Shown piece by piece: positions 19,007 to 28,664 of a stretch of DNA of 64,000 nt. Made by a program: the position numbers and the translations under genes. Position 1 is the stretch's first letter. Every line of letters starts with the position of its first letter. The DNA is from Halomarina halobia. Lineage in GTDB: Archaea > Halobacteriota > Halobacteria > Halobacteriales > Haloarculaceae. Location of the stretch: positions 186,001-250,000 of the forward strand of contig NZ_CP119992.1 of NCBI RefSeq assembly GCF_029338575.1, read 5' to 3'. The notes beneath the pieces were generated by a model. The model was not told where the DNA came from, did no database searches, and saw nothing but the letters and a program-made list of their open reading frames with translations.

Positions 19007-20269
19007 TCAGCTCGAGGCTTCGGGGGCCTCGAAGTTCTCGAGGTCGATCGTCTCCTCCAGGAGTAGCTCCTTCGTGTCGCTCACGTCGACGCGGTCGCGC
19101 GCGAGTCGCTTCAGCTTCGACTGCGGCGCGAGGTCGCCGATGAGGACGCCGCCGACGACCCTGCCGTCCTTGATGGCGACGCGGCGCCACTCGGTGTCGG
19201 AGTACTTCCGCTCGACGCTGTCGTCGCCGATGGTCGGGTGCCCGAAGGAGAGGAAGGGGAAGTCGAAGTGGGTGATGGAGTACGAGGAGACCCACTCGAA
19301 GGTCGCCTCCTCGCCGTCGCCGCGCTGATCGTGGACCATGTTCGCGCCCGCGATGGAGCCCTGCTCCTTGGCGCTGCCCCACGCGCCGTTCTGGGCCATC
19401 TCCTCGATGAGTACGTCGTAGAAGTAGGTGAGATCGCCCGCCGCGTAGACGTCCGCCACGTTCGTGCGCATGTGTTCATCCGTGACGACCGAGCCGTTCT
19501 CGGTGCGCTCGATGCCGCTGCCCTGGAGGAACTCGGTGTTGTAGTTCAGGCCGATGGCGACCCCGACGAAGTCCGCGTCGAAGCGCTCGCCGTTCGGGTC
19601 GACGACGCCCGTAACGCGGCCGCGGTCGTCCACCTCGAAGCGGTCGACGCCGCTGCCGAAGACCGGGGTGACGTCGTTCTCGCGGAGCGCCTCGTGGATG
19701 ATCCCCGCGCCCTCCTCGCTGAGCGCGTAGCGCCACCACGCGTTGCCGCGCATGAGGTAGTGCGCGCGCACGTCCTGCGCGCCACAGATCGCCGCGAGGT
19801 CGATGCCCAGCAGCCCCGCGCCGATGACCGCGCCCGTCTCGGCGCGCTCGGCGTGCTCCTTGATCGCGCGAGCGTCCTCGAACGTCCAGAAGTGGTGGAT
19901 CCCCCTCGCGTCGCTGCCGGGGACGGGAAGCTGGGTCGGGGTGCCGCCGGTCGCGATGAGGAGCGTGTCGTACTCGATCGTGTCGCCTCGGTGCGTGTGG
20001 ATCTCGTGGGCGTCGGTGTCGATGCGGGTTACGTGGGTGTTGAGCTGGAGGTCGACGTCCCGGTCGGTGTACCAGTCCTCGTCGTGGATCGAGATCGGGC
20101 CGGGGGGCATCTTCCCCTTCGCGAACTCCTTGATGAGAATACGGTTGTAGAGGGGTTCGCCCTCGTCGGTGATGACGGTGATGTCGGCGTCCGGATCCGC
20201 CTCGCGGACGGTCTCCGCGGCGGAACTCCCCGCGATCCCGTCACCGATAATTACGTGCGACGTACCCAT
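19007..20269 (-). CDS. FAD-dependent NAD(P)H oxidoreductase (rubredoxin/nitrite-reductase type)
   Basis: The 420-residue protein has an N-terminal dinucleotide-binding motif GDGIAGSSAAETVR (about 9-22), a second NAD(P) motif GAVIGAGLLGIDLAA in the middle, and the FAD-contact motif RTNVADVYAAGDLTYF (about 275-290). This is the pattern of the pyridine nucleotide-disulphide oxidoreductase class that reduces small ferredoxin, rubredoxin or similar electron carriers; redox-active Cys pairs are absent. A TATA-like element at 20292-20300 supports the start. Substrate is not determined. It is divergently arranged with the next gene at 20399. Confidence 0.85.
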   Translation of the reverse strand: MGTSHVIIGDGIAGSSAAETVREADPDADITVITDEGEPLYNRILIKEFAKGKMPPGPISIHDEDWYTDRDVDLQLNTHVTRIDTDAHEIHTHRGDTIEYDTLLIATGGTPTQLPVPGSDARGIHHFWTFEDARAIKEHAERAETGAVIGAGLLGIDLAAICGAQDVRAHYLMRGNAWWRYALSEEGAGIIHEALRENDVTPVFGSGVDRFEVDDRGRVTGVVDPNGERFDADFVGVAIGLNYNTEFLQGSGIERTENGSVVTDEHMRTNVADVYAAGDLTYFYDVLIEEMAQNGAWGSAKEQGSIAGANMVHDQRGDGEEATFEWVSSYSITHFDFPFLSFGHPTIGDDSVERKYSDTEWRRVAIKDGRVVGGVLIGDLAPQSKLKRLARDRVDVSDTKELLLEETIDLENFEAPEASS

Positions 20270-20398
20270 GGCGGTCGCTAAGTCTGCCCCCTTAATGTGG
20301 GTTGCTATCCGTCCAGTTCGTGCGCACGACCGGCACACGGCGACGCCTTCCGGGCGCTCGCCCAACGTTCATTAGCTCCCCGTTCGTACCGAACGTCG

Positions 20399-20998
20399 AT
20401 GAAACTCCGACAGAACCCCCGTCACTGGGCCGCGAAGAAGGCCCTGACGACCCCCGGCGTCGGCGCGGTCGCCACCTACGGCCTGGTGAAACTCCACACC
20501 GGCATCTTCCTCCGGAAGGCCGACGAGGCCCACCGGGAGGAGCGCCGGGACCACCTCGACGGGTTCTTCGACGCCACGATGGACGCCTACGTCGCGGCGC
20601 TCTCCGCGGACTACTCGGAGGCCGAGGCGCGTGAGATCACCCACCTCCAGGCGAACTTCGACTTCTTCAACCACGGCTGGACCGAGATGATGGAGATCCC
20701 GGCCGAGGAGTTCGAGGAGCACTACCGCCGCTACGAGGCGTTCTTCCAGCGCCACGGGATCACCATCGACGATCCGCTCGGCGAGTTCCGCCCCGCCGAC
20801 GGCGTCCCCGAGGCCCCGGCGACGCCCGGAAAGCTCGACGACCCCGCCTACGAGAACGCGGTCGCGGGCTTCTCCGACGACGTGTACGTCGAGGACGAGA
20901 CGGGCGAAGTGACCGTCGGCGGGGGCGAGGAACCGGCGGGCGTGAGCGCTCGAGACGCGCCGGGGGTGGGCGACGCGGACGACGCGGACCAGGACTGA
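20399..20998 (+). CDS. DUF6149-like haloarchaeal protein
   Basis: The 199-residue soluble protein has an N-terminal basic segment (MKLRQNPRHWAAKKALTT), then a helical part with HREERRDHLDGFFDATMDAY and ITHLQANFDFFNHGWTEMME (about 80-100). The tail is acidic and disordered. From memory it fits haloarchaeal family DUF6149, number not checked. A TATA-like element at 20368-20380 supports the start. Function is unknown. Confidence 0.7.
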   Translation: MKLRQNPRHWAAKKALTTPGVGAVATYGLVKLHTGIFLRKADEAHREERRDHLDGFFDATMDAYVAALSADYSEAEAREITHLQANFDFFNHGWTEMMEIPAEEFEEHYRRYEAFFQRHGITIDDPLGEFRPADGVPEAPATPGKLDDPAYENAVAGFSDDVYVEDETGEVTVGGGEEPAGVSARDAPGVGDADDADQD

Positions 20999-21043
20999 GC
21001 GAGGGCTCCCTGACGAGCGAGGGGGCCGACGACCGCCCCGATC

Positions 21044-22387
21044 TCAGTCCGCGCGTCGAACCGTTTCGACCGTCGCGTCGCGTCCCCCCGCAATCCTGTT
21101 CGCGCACTCGTAGCCGGCCCGTACCGCGCCGTCGAGCGACCGCTCGGGGTACTGCGCGCGACTCGCCATCCCTGCGTAGTAGAGTCCCTCCGCCACCTCG
21201 TCCGCGAGGTCGCACGGCACGACCGCGTCGAGGTAGCCCCGCTCGTAGATCGGCGCGGTGCGCGGGTGCCGCGCCACGCGGAAGTCGGTCACCGTCCCGC
21301 GGTCGAAGCGGTGGAAGAGGTCCTCGATCCCCGCGAGCCAGCGCTCGCGAAGGGCGTCGTCGTCGAGGGTCCAGATCTCCTCGGTCCGATCCTGCACGTA
21401 GCTCGCCACGTAGAGGAGGTGCTCGCCGCCGTAGCGCTCCGGCGGGACGAAGTTCGTGTGCTCGACGAGCGCGCCGAAGGGCGCGTCGTCGGCGACGTTG
21501 AGCCAGTAGGTGTCGGTCAGCGCCTCCTCCATCGTGAGGAGCGCGCAGACCGAGCCCTGGAAGTCGATCCCGCAGCGGTAGTCGGCGAGCGCCGTCAGCA
21601 CGTCGGGCATCGTCGCCACGATCACCGCCTCCGCGTCGTGGGTCTCCGTCCCCGCGTCGGTCTCGACGGTCAGCGACTCGACGCGGTCGCCGTAGTCGAG
21701 TCCCGTCACGCGTGCGCCCGTGACGACGTTCTCGCGGCCGACGGCCTCGACGAGCGCGTCGAGCAGGACGCCGAATCCCCCCTCGACGTAGCCGAGGATC
21801 TCCCCGCGGAGGGGGTCGCGCTCGCCGCGGAACCGGATCCGGCCGAGGAGCCACGCGGCGCTCACGTCCTCCCTCCGCGAGCCGAACTTCGCCTCGAGCA
21901 GCGGCTCGAAGAAGTGCTCGTAGACGCCCTCGGTGGCGTGTTCGAGCAGGAACTCCCGAACGGGAACGTCGTCGAAGGCCGCGAGGTCGTCGTAGGCGTG
22001 CCGCCGGGGGCGGCCGCCGCGCACGTCGACGCCGAGCGCGAGCAACCCCAATCGGAACGTGTCGTAGAGGGTCAGGTCGGGGTAGGCGAGGAGCTCCCAG
22101 GGCGCATCGAGCGGGTGGATGGTCCCGCCCGCGTAGTAGGCGTTCTTCCCGACGCGCCACTCGATCCGGTCGCCGACGCCCACCTCCTCGGCGAGGTCGA
22201 CGACTGCCGTCTCCGACTTCGAGAGGTGGTGGTAGAAGCGCTCGACGGGGTCGCCGGCGGTCGGGTACGTCGCGGCGAGGCCGCCGACCTCGGGGGCCGC
22301 CTCGAAGACGCGCGCGTCGTAGCCCGCCCGACGCAACCGGTAGGCGGCCGACAGCCCGGCGAGGCCGCCGCCGACGATGCCGATCAT
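21044..22387 (-). CDS. FAD-dependent amine-oxidase/protoporphyrinogen-oxidase-like flavoprotein
   Basis: The 447-residue protein begins IGIVGGGLAGLSAAYRLRRA (Rossmann GxGxxG) and has the amine-oxidase-type flavin region near residues 28-45 (ARVFEAAPEVGGLAATYP). The C-terminal FAD contact is AEGLYYAGMASRAQYPERS. It oxidises an unknown substrate, possibly a carotenoid, a porphyrin or a sugar (UDP-galactopyranose mutase resemblance). The start is supported by a TATA-like sequence near 22410-22418. The upstream formamidase on the same strand is 40 bases away; whether they share a transcript is unclear. Confidence 0.8.
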   Translation of the reverse strand: MIGIVGGGLAGLSAAYRLRRAGYDARVFEAAPEVGGLAATYPTAGDPVERFYHHLSKSETAVVDLAEEVGVGDRIEWRVGKNAYYAGGTIHPLDAPWELLAYPDLTLYDTFRLGLLALGVDVRGGRPRRHAYDDLAAFDDVPVREFLLEHATEGVYEHFFEPLLEAKFGSRREDVSAAWLLGRIRFRGERDPLRGEILGYVEGGFGVLLDALVEAVGRENVVTGARVTGLDYGDRVESLTVETDAGTETHDAEAVIVATMPDVLTALADYRCGIDFQGSVCALLTMEEALTDTYWLNVADDAPFGALVEHTNFVPPERYGGEHLLYVASYVQDRTEEIWTLDDDALRERWLAGIEDLFHRFDRGTVTDFRVARHPRTAPIYERGYLDAVVPCDLADEVAEGLYYAGMASRAQYPERSLDGAVRAGYECANRIAGGRDATVETVRRAD

Positions 22388-22426
22388 GACGGGGGGTTTC
22401 GAGGTCCGCCGTATGTGCCTTTCTCT

Positions 22427-23329
22427 TCAGTCCAGCGGGTCCGCGAGGTACCCCTTGGGGACGGCACAGCGGACGGTCTTCAGCGGGTCGACGACCTGGC
22501 TGATCTCGAGGTCGGCAATCAGGCTGGCGAGCAGGTAGGCGTCGGTGAACTCGCCGCCGTGGGCCCGGGCGAGCGCCTCGCTCGCGTCGCGGACGGCCAG
22601 TTCGCAGGCCGTCTGGAGCGTCTCCGCGCTGGCGAGGAACGTCCAGGCGTCGTCCGTCTCGATCAGCGGGCGCGAGAGCGGGGCGTCGCCGACGACGCCG
22701 AGGGTGACGTCGATCTCGGTGGCGATCTCCGCGCCGGTGCCGCAGTGCTCGCCGTCGGCCATCGCGGCCTTGCAGTCACCCATCGCCAGCAGGCCTCCCG
22801 GCTGGAAGACGGGGAAGTAGACCGTCGCCCCCGCCCGGAGGTCGGTCGTGTCGAGGTTCCCGCCGTGGTCGTGGGGCACGAGCGTCGTGTACTCCTCGTC
22901 GGCGGTAGCGACGCCGATCGTCCCGATGCAGGGGTCGAGCGGCACCGAGAGGTCGCCGAACCGGAGCGCGCCGTCCTCGACCGGCGTGACGCGGGTGTGG
23001 GGGTGGGCCACCTCGGGGTCGTCCCGCAGGAGTCCGAAGCCGGGGATCGTGACGGCGCGGCCGCGGTCCTCGGTCGGACGGATCGCCTCGATCTCGACCC
23101 GGAGGGCGTCCCCCGGTTCGGCCCCCTCGACGGCGATCGGTCCGGTCGCGGCGTTGACCTCCTCGGGCACCGACTCCATCAGGTCCCCGTCGCGCTGGAC
23201 GGCCCCCTCGAGGCTGTCGCGCGTCTCGACGGTGAGCGCGGCCCTCGGCTCGACGGTGACGGACGGCTCGAGGTCGGGCGAGAAGGCGTAGACGACCGAC
23301 GAGTCGTCTATCGTGTGTCTATCTGTCAT
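22427..23329 (-). CDS. acetamidase/formamidase family protein
   Basis: The 300-residue protein matches the FmdA/AmdA family, which hydrolyses formamide or acetamide to ammonia and the acid. The sequence shows GDALRVEIEAIRP (about 77-89), VPHDHGGNLDTTDLRAGATV and the conserved PGGLLAMGDCKAAMADGEHC (residues about 177-196), consistent with metal-binding and active-site residues. Length is close to the family's usual 300-310. It lies divergently from thrB, with a 160-base spacer holding both promoters. Confidence 0.85.
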   Translation of the reverse strand: MTDRHTIDDSSVVYAFSPDLEPSVTVEPRAALTVETRDSLEGAVQRDGDLMESVPEEVNAATGPIAVEGAEPGDALRVEIEAIRPTEDRGRAVTIPGFGLLRDDPEVAHPHTRVTPVEDGALRFGDLSVPLDPCIGTIGVATADEEYTTLVPHDHGGNLDTTDLRAGATVYFPVFQPGGLLAMGDCKAAMADGEHCGTGAEIATEIDVTLGVVGDAPLSRPLIETDDAWTFLASAETLQTACELAVRDASEALARAHGGEFTDAYLLASLIADLEISQVVDPLKTVRCAVPKGYLADPLD

Positions 23330-23488
23330 GCGTGCTCGTCCTCGTAGCGGAGCACCATGAATACTCCCAGATCAGGCCGATCCGTCCCGAAAGCGTTCGA
23401 CCGGAACGTCGGTGACGTCGTCGTAATCGCCGTCGCCGCCGCCTCGCACTCCGCTAGGTTTTTCTCTCCGCTGTTGGAAGCGGAAGTC

Positions 23489-24367
23489 ATGCTGATCGTC
23501 CGGGCCCCCGCGACGAGCGCCAACCTCGGGAGCGGGTTCGACGTCTTCGGCGTCGCGCTCGACCGCCCGGCGGACGTCGTCCGAGTCGAGAAGGCGGAGC
23601 GGACGACGATCGAGGTGACGGGCGTCGGATCCCGGTACATCCCCGAGGACCCGAAGCGCAACACCGTCGGGGCCGTCGCCGAGGCGCTCTCCGCGCCCGC
23701 CCGCATCCGGATCGACAAGGGCGTGCGCCCGGCGTCGGGGCTCGGTTCGTCCGCGGCCTCGGCCGCCGCCGCCGCGGTCGCCCTCAACGAACTCTACGAC
23801 CGCGGCCGCTCGCGCGAGGAACTGGTCCCCGTCGCGGCCGAGGGCGAGGCGGTCGTCTCCGGTGCGGCCCACGCCGACAACGTCGCCCCCGCCATCCTCG
23901 GCGGGTTCACCGTCGTCACCGAGGAGGGCGTCACGCGCGTCGACGCCGACCTCTCGCTCGTGGCCTGCCTCCCGGACATCGTCGTCTCGACGCGCGACGC
24001 CCGCAGCGTCGTTCCCGACCGCGTGGCGCTGACCGACCTCGTCGAGACGGTCGGCCACGCGGCGACGCTGGTCGCCGGGATGGCCCGCAGCGACCCGGAC
24101 CTCGTCGGGCGGGGGATGGCGGACGGGGTGGTCACGCCCGCCCGCGCCGACCTCATCGACGGCTACGACGAGGTGTGCGCGGCGGCGCGCGACGCGGGCG
24201 CGACGGGGGCCACGATCAGCGGCGCGGGGCCGACGATCCTCGCCGTCTGCCGATCGGGTACCCAGCGCGCGGTCGCCGTCTCGATGATCGAGGCGTTCGA
24301 GGAGCGGGGCGTCGAGGCGCAGGCCTACCGGACCGGCGTCGGGGACGGAGCGACGATCTACCGGTAG
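23489..24367 (+). CDS. thrB: homoserine kinase
   Basis: The 292-residue protein has the GHMP-kinase ATP-binding motif RPASGLGSSAASAAAAAVAL (about 83-102) and the N-terminal PATSANLGSGFDVFGVALDR segment characteristic of ThrB. It phosphorylates L-homoserine in threonine synthesis. The start is ATG 23489 with TATA-like GGTTTTTCTC (23457-23466) 27 bases upstream. The 3' end overlaps the convergent membrane-protein gene by 10 bases. No neighbouring threonine genes are present. Confidence 0.93.
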   Translation: MLIVRAPATSANLGSGFDVFGVALDRPADVVRVEKAERTTIEVTGVGSRYIPEDPKRNTVGAVAEALSAPARIRIDKGVRPASGLGSSAASAAAAAVALNELYDRGRSREELVPVAAEGEAVVSGAAHADNVAPAILGGFTVVTEEGVTRVDADLSLVACLPDIVVSTRDARSVVPDRVALTDLVETVGHAATLVAGMARSDPDLVGRGMADGVVTPARADLIDGYDEVCAAARDAGATGATISGAGPTILAVCRSGTQRAVAVSMIEAFEERGVEAQAYRTGVGDGATIYR

Positions 24368-24885
24368 GCCGAGCGCACGTGGCCGTACCCCGCGCCGAGC
24401 ATCGGTCCGTAGAGGAGCGCGCCGAGGACGCCCGCGTCGATCAGGGGGACGGCGAGGCCCGTCACGGCGGCCGCCAGCGGCGGGAGGACGAGGTACAGCG
24501 CGATGGCCACGACGCCGTAGAGCGATCCGAGTCCCGCGCCCGCGGTGGCGAACGCGGAGCGCTCCATCAGCGGCTGGAGGACGCGCCGGAGCGCGGCGGA
24601 CTTCGCCGTCAGTTGCATCGTCCGCGCGAGGTACGCGTCGAGCGTCAGGGCGGCGACGGGGGCGAACCCGATCCCGAGCGCCGTCCCGAGGAAGAGCCAG
24701 GCGAGGAGCCCGAGGAGCGTCGGTGCACCGGGGGCGAGCAGCGCGCCGACCGTCCGCACCCGCGCCGGCGCGAGCGCCAGCAGGACGCTGGCGAAGATCA
24801 ACCCCGCGAGGGTGCCGCTCAGGAGCGCCGCGACGTACTCGTCCCGTTCGAGGATCGCGAACTCGTACCGTTCGGTGAGTGTCAT
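24358..24885 (-). CDS. hypothetical membrane protein (175 aa)
   Basis: The protein has about four or five hydrophobic segments with Gly/Ala/Leu-rich composition (for example GTLAGLIFASVLLALAPARV). It has a charged N-terminus and a hydrophilic loop near residues 80-105. No catalytic or binding motif is visible. It is convergent with thrB with a 10-base overlap. Function unknown. Confidence 0.6.
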   Translation of the reverse strand: MTLTERYEFAILERDEYVAALLSGTLAGLIFASVLLALAPARVRTVGALLAPGAPTLLGLLAWLFLGTALGIGFAPVAALTLDAYLARTMQLTAKSAALRRVLQPLMERSAFATAGAGLGSLYGVVAIALYLVLPPLAAAVTGLAVPLIDAGVLGALLYGPMLGAGYGHVRSAYR

Positions 24886-25070
24886 GATTCTTCACTCGAA
24901 TCGATCCCTCATGAATTACACGGATACGGCAGGCTGGAACCCGACGACGGACCGCCCGACAGGCCCGGTAAGGCGGGCGAACTCGACTGCGCGTCCGCCC
25001 CCGACGCCGCCGCCTCCCCTCAGCGGCGTCGGCGGCGCGGTAACAGCCCACGGGGTGTGAGATTCCCACC

Positions 25071-25109
25071 AATAAAAACTTATTATCGGCGCTAATCGAG
25101 GGCTTATAC
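25071..25109 (+). promoter_or_regulatory. promoter region of the glycosyltransferase gene
   Basis: An AT-rich block with the small palindrome AATAA-AAAC-TTATT (25071-25084) is followed by a second TATA-like CTTATAC at 25103-25109. The first element fits a start near the GTG at 25114; the second fits starts at GTG 25147 or ATG 25153. The start codon choice is thus ambiguous. Confidence 0.5.
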
Positions 25110-25113
25110 GAGC

Positions 25114-26211
25114 GTGTTGGGGGAGAGTTCACCGGAGCAGCAGTCGGTGCTGATGTATCCGGATTACACGAGCAGCAACTCCTACCAGCGACAGCTTCGA
25201 GACGAGTTGGTCGACAACGGCTACGACGTTCACCTGAGCCAGTGCGATCGGCCCTTCCCGCTGCTCGAGGCGGTGTACCGGCAGGGTCGCCCCGACGTCT
25301 TTCACGTCCACTGGCTCCACCGGTACTTCGTGACCGAGCGGCCGGTGGTGACCGCGATCCTGGGGGTCCGACTGCTGGTCGAACTCCTCGTCTTGCGCGT
25401 GCTGGGTATCGAGATCGTCTGGACGGTGCACAACCTCGCCGACCACGAACGGCGCTCGCCGCGCATCGAGATGGCGGTCCGTCACCTCACGGCGCGGCTC
25501 TGCGACCGCGTCATCGTCCACTGCGATAACGCGCGCGACCTCGTCGTCGAGGAGTATCGCCTCCCCGATAGCGTCGTGGAGCGCATCGAGGTCGTCCCGC
25601 ACGGCAACTACATCGGGAGCTACCGGAACGAGGTCGACCGGGCGACCGCCCGCGAGGCGCTCGACCTGGACGAGGACGCGCGCGTCTTCCTCTACTTCGG
25701 GCTCATCCGACCGTACAAGAACGTCCGCAAACTGATCCGGACGTTTCGGGCCGTCGAGGACGAGGACGCCCGACTGCTGGTCGTCGGGAGCCCGTGGAAC
25801 GACGCCCTCCGGGACGAGATCCTCGACCTCGCCGCGATCGACGAGCGCGTGCGGCCCGTCCTCACCTTCGTGCCGGACGAGGACATCCAGCTCTACATGA
25901 ACGCCGCGGACGTGGCCGTCTTCCCGTTCGAGGAGGTGCTCACCTCCGGGACGGCGCTCCTCGCGATGTCGTTCGCGCGCCCGGTCATCGCCCCCCAGCG
26001 CGGGTGCGTCGCCGCCCTGCTGGACGAGGAGGGCGGCTTCGCGTACGACCCCGACGAACCGAACGGGCTGCGCGACGCGCTCCTGGCCGCCCTGGACGCC
26101 GACCTCGACGGGATGGGGGCGTACAACTACGAGAAGGTGAGTCAGTTCGACTGGGGCACCATCGCGCGGAAGACGGCCCGCGCGTACCGGCGCGGCGCGG
26201 CGGACCGATAG
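25114..26211 (+). CDS. glycosyltransferase (GT4-like)
   Basis: The 365-residue protein has the GT-B fold layout: an N-terminal half with HWLHRYF (about 63-69) and a C-terminal half with FLYFGLIRPYKNVRKLIRTF (about 190-210) and the donor-binding region FPFEEVLTSGTALLAMSFAR (about 270-289). The pattern E-x7-E is replaced by E-x-LTSGT. A role in surface polysaccharide or N-glycan assembly is inferred; the sugar is unknown. It starts at GTG 25114 in the frame given, with alternative starts GTG 25147 and ATG 25153. A Gfo/Idh/MocA oxidoreductase follows 63 bases later on the same strand. Confidence 0.82.
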   Translation: MLGESSPEQQSVLMYPDYTSSNSYQRQLRDELVDNGYDVHLSQCDRPFPLLEAVYRQGRPDVFHVHWLHRYFVTERPVVTAILGVRLLVELLVLRVLGIEIVWTVHNLADHERRSPRIEMAVRHLTARLCDRVIVHCDNARDLVVEEYRLPDSVVERIEVVPHGNYIGSYRNEVDRATAREALDLDEDARVFLYFGLIRPYKNVRKLIRTFRAVEDEDARLLVVGSPWNDALRDEILDLAAIDERVRPVLTFVPDEDIQLYMNAADVAVFPFEEVLTSGTALLAMSFARPVIAPQRGCVAALLDEEGGFAYDPDEPNGLRDALLAALDADLDGMGAYNYEKVSQFDWGTIARKTARAYRRGAADR

Positions 26212-26274
26212 TCGTCACCTACTCCGGTTAGTCTCGTCATAGTCATGTCCGTGGGAATCTAGCGGTGCCCTACA

Positions 26275-27468
26275 ATGGGATACCGCGTCGCGATCATCGG
26301 AACGGGAGCGAACCCGGAGAGGAAGGGCCGAACCGGCTACGCGATGGCGTACCGCCACGCGCCCGGCTACCGGCGCCTCGACGACTGCGAACTCGTCGCG
26401 TGCGCCGACATCGTCCGGGAGAACGCGGAGGCGTTCGCGGATCACTTCGACATCCCCCCCGGTAACGTCTTCGAGGACTACGAGGAGATGCTCCGGGCGA
26501 CGGAGCCCGACGTCGTGAGCGTCTGCGTGCCGCCCGCGATCCACGCCGAGATCGTCGTCGGCTGCGCGAAGAGTGGCATCCCGCGGGCGATCCACTGCGA
26601 GAAGCCCATGGCGACCACCTGGGGCGACTGCAAGCGCATGCTCGAGGCCTGCGACGACGAGGGCATCCAGCTCACCATCGACAACCAGCGCCGCTTCGGC
26701 GAGCCGTTCCGCGAGGCGAAGTCCCTTCTGGAAGACGGGACGATCGGCGACCTCGTTCGGATCGAGTGGGCCGAGGACAACCTCTTCGACGCGGGCGTCC
26801 ACCAGTTCGACCTCTGCAGGTACTACACCGACGACGCCGAGGCGGAGTGGGTGCTCGGGGGCATCGACTTCCGCGAGGAGAACGTCTGGTTCGGCGCGCA
26901 CAACGAGAACCACGGCTTCGTCCAGTGGAAGTACGAGGACGGCGTCTACGGCGTCGCCGCCACCGGCGACGGCAAAGACATGATCGGCTGCTACCACCGC
27001 CTCGTCGGGACCGACGGCGTCGTCGAGATGGGCGTCGACGGCGGCCCCGCGCTCCGCTACCGGAAGGACGGCGGCAAGTGGAGGGCCGTGAGCACGGACG
27101 ACAGCATCCACGCGCCCAGCTACGGCAAGGCCCGCGCCGGGGTGATCGCCCTCGCCGAGCGCCTCCCCGGCGTCTCCGCCCGACGGTTCAAGGAGACGAC
27201 CTTCTACGAACGGGCCATCGAGGAGGTCGTGAGCGCGCTCCGCGAGGAACGCGAGCCCGAGATCTCGGGGCGGAACGCCCTCGCCGGGACCGAACTGGCC
27301 TTCGCCGCGTGGGAGTCCTCGCGCCGACGCGGGCGCGTCGACCTCCCGCTGGACATCGAGGACAACCCGCTCGAAGCGCTCATCGAGGGCGAGAACGGGA
27401 GCGCGTCCGACGCCGACGGGGGCGACGCGAGCGAGGACGCGGCCGAGACGCCGGCCACAGAGCAGTAG
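26275..27468 (+). CDS. Gfo/Idh/MocA-family sugar oxidoreductase
   Basis: The 397-residue protein has a Rossmann start (YRVAIIGTGANPERKGRTGY), the conserved HCEKPMATTWGDCKRMLEA (residues about 107-125; catalytic Lys in EKP) and EDNLFDAGVHQFDLCRYYT, with DAGVHQFD the usual substrate motif containing His. It oxidises or reduces a sugar or inositol with NAD(P). The acidic C-terminus (about 370-397) is disordered. It follows the glycosyltransferase on the same strand, so sugar-nucleotide or glycan metabolism is likely. Confidence 0.85.
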   Translation: MGYRVAIIGTGANPERKGRTGYAMAYRHAPGYRRLDDCELVACADIVRENAEAFADHFDIPPGNVFEDYEEMLRATEPDVVSVCVPPAIHAEIVVGCAKSGIPRAIHCEKPMATTWGDCKRMLEACDDEGIQLTIDNQRRFGEPFREAKSLLEDGTIGDLVRIEWAEDNLFDAGVHQFDLCRYYTDDAEAEWVLGGIDFREENVWFGAHNENHGFVQWKYEDGVYGVAATGDGKDMIGCYHRLVGTDGVVEMGVDGGPALRYRKDGGKWRAVSTDDSIHAPSYGKARAGVIALAERLPGVSARRFKETTFYERAIEEVVSALREEREPEISGRNALAGTELAFAAWESSRRRGRVDLPLDIEDNPLEALIEGENGSASDADGGDASEDAAETPATEQ

Positions 27469-27714
27469 CGTCCGTCCGACCCGAACCGCGAGGCGGGCGG
27501 CGTACCGCCCGACCCTTCGACGCCTGCTCTCGCTCAGAACTCCGTCACTCGCCGTCGACTCGATCGGGACGTTCGCGCCCCAGTCCCGCGATCGCGCCGA
27601 TCACCACCGTCGGCGCGTCTCGACGGTCCCGAGTCGCCGCCCGCGACGACCGACCCACCGTCCCCGACGAACACTGATTACCGCGCGCGCCCAAGTACCA
27701 CATCACGTTTCCCC

Positions 27715-28572
27715 ATGTTCGAACGCGTCCTCTTCCCGACCGACGGCAGCAGCGGGGCAGCAGTCGCCATGGACCACGCGATCGCCGTCGCCGATCGGTT
27801 CGACTCGACCCTCGTGGTCCTCTCGGTGGTGGACGCGCGCTCGCTCGACCTGGGGCTCGGCGAGGGCGAGTTGCGCGACCGGGCCGAGGACGTCGTCGCG
27901 TCGGTCGTGGAGCGCGCCGTCGACGAGGGCGTCACCGCGGCCGGCGAGGTCGACGTGGGGATCCCGGACCGGCGCATCCGCGAGTACGCGGCGGCCAACG
28001 GCGTCGACCTCGTGGTGATGGGTACCTACGGCAACACCGGCGTTCGGCGATACCTCCTCGGGAGCGTCACCGAGAAGACGGTCCGCCTCTCCGACGTCCC
28101 GGTGCTCACCGTCCGGTCCGACGACGCCGACCCGCACGTCCCCTACGATCGCATCCTCGTGCCGACCGACGGGAGCGAGCGGGCCGCCGCGGCAGCAGAG
28201 TGGGCGTCGGCGCTCGCCCGGGCCTACGACGCGACGGTCCACGTCCTCGCGGCCGCGGACACGTCGGCGGTCGGGTTCGACGTGCGGTCGGAGCTCCTCC
28301 TCGAAACCGTCGAGACGTCGGCCGAGGAGGCGGTCGCGGACCTCGCGGCGACCCTCCGCGACGACGGCGTCACGGTGGAGACGGCCGTCGAACGGGGGCC
28401 GCCCCACGGAGCGATCCTCGACGCGGTCGACGAGAACGACATCGACCTCGTGGTGATGGGAACCCGCGGGCGCAGCGGCCTCGACCGCTACCTCCTCGGG
28501 AGCGTCACCGAGAAGACGGTTCGGACCTGCCCCGTCCCGGTGTTGACCGTCCGGACGGCCGGGTCGGAGTGA
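27715..28572 (+). CDS. tandem UspA-domain universal stress protein
   Basis: The 285-residue protein has two UspA domains of about 140 residues. Each carries the ATP-binding loop: GTYGNTGVRRYLLGSVTEKT (first) and GTRGRSGLDRYLLGSVTEKT (second), both with G-x2-G-x8-G-S. Unlike the UspA at 7687-8133, both domains look able to bind ATP. UspA proteins act in stress survival, often as dimers, here formed within one chain. No operon partner. Confidence 0.9.
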   Translation: MFERVLFPTDGSSGAAVAMDHAIAVADRFDSTLVVLSVVDARSLDLGLGEGELRDRAEDVVASVVERAVDEGVTAAGEVDVGIPDRRIREYAAANGVDLVVMGTYGNTGVRRYLLGSVTEKTVRLSDVPVLTVRSDDADPHVPYDRILVPTDGSERAAAAAEWASALARAYDATVHVLAAADTSAVGFDVRSELLLETVETSAEEAVADLAATLRDDGVTVETAVERGPPHGAILDAVDENDIDLVVMGTRGRSGLDRYLLGSVTEKTVRTCPVPVLTVRTAGSE

Positions 28573-28664
28573 GCGGCGGGGACCGCAGACCGGCAGCGTC
28601 GGAGAGCGCCGCCGCTCCGCTCCCGGCGTCGGGGGGATCCGTCCGTCCACCCGATCGCCCGCGG

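Noticed and set aside
21266..23347. 693-codon frame antisense to the flavoprotein and acetamidase genes
   Set aside because: It is a shadow of two conserved genes on the other strand.
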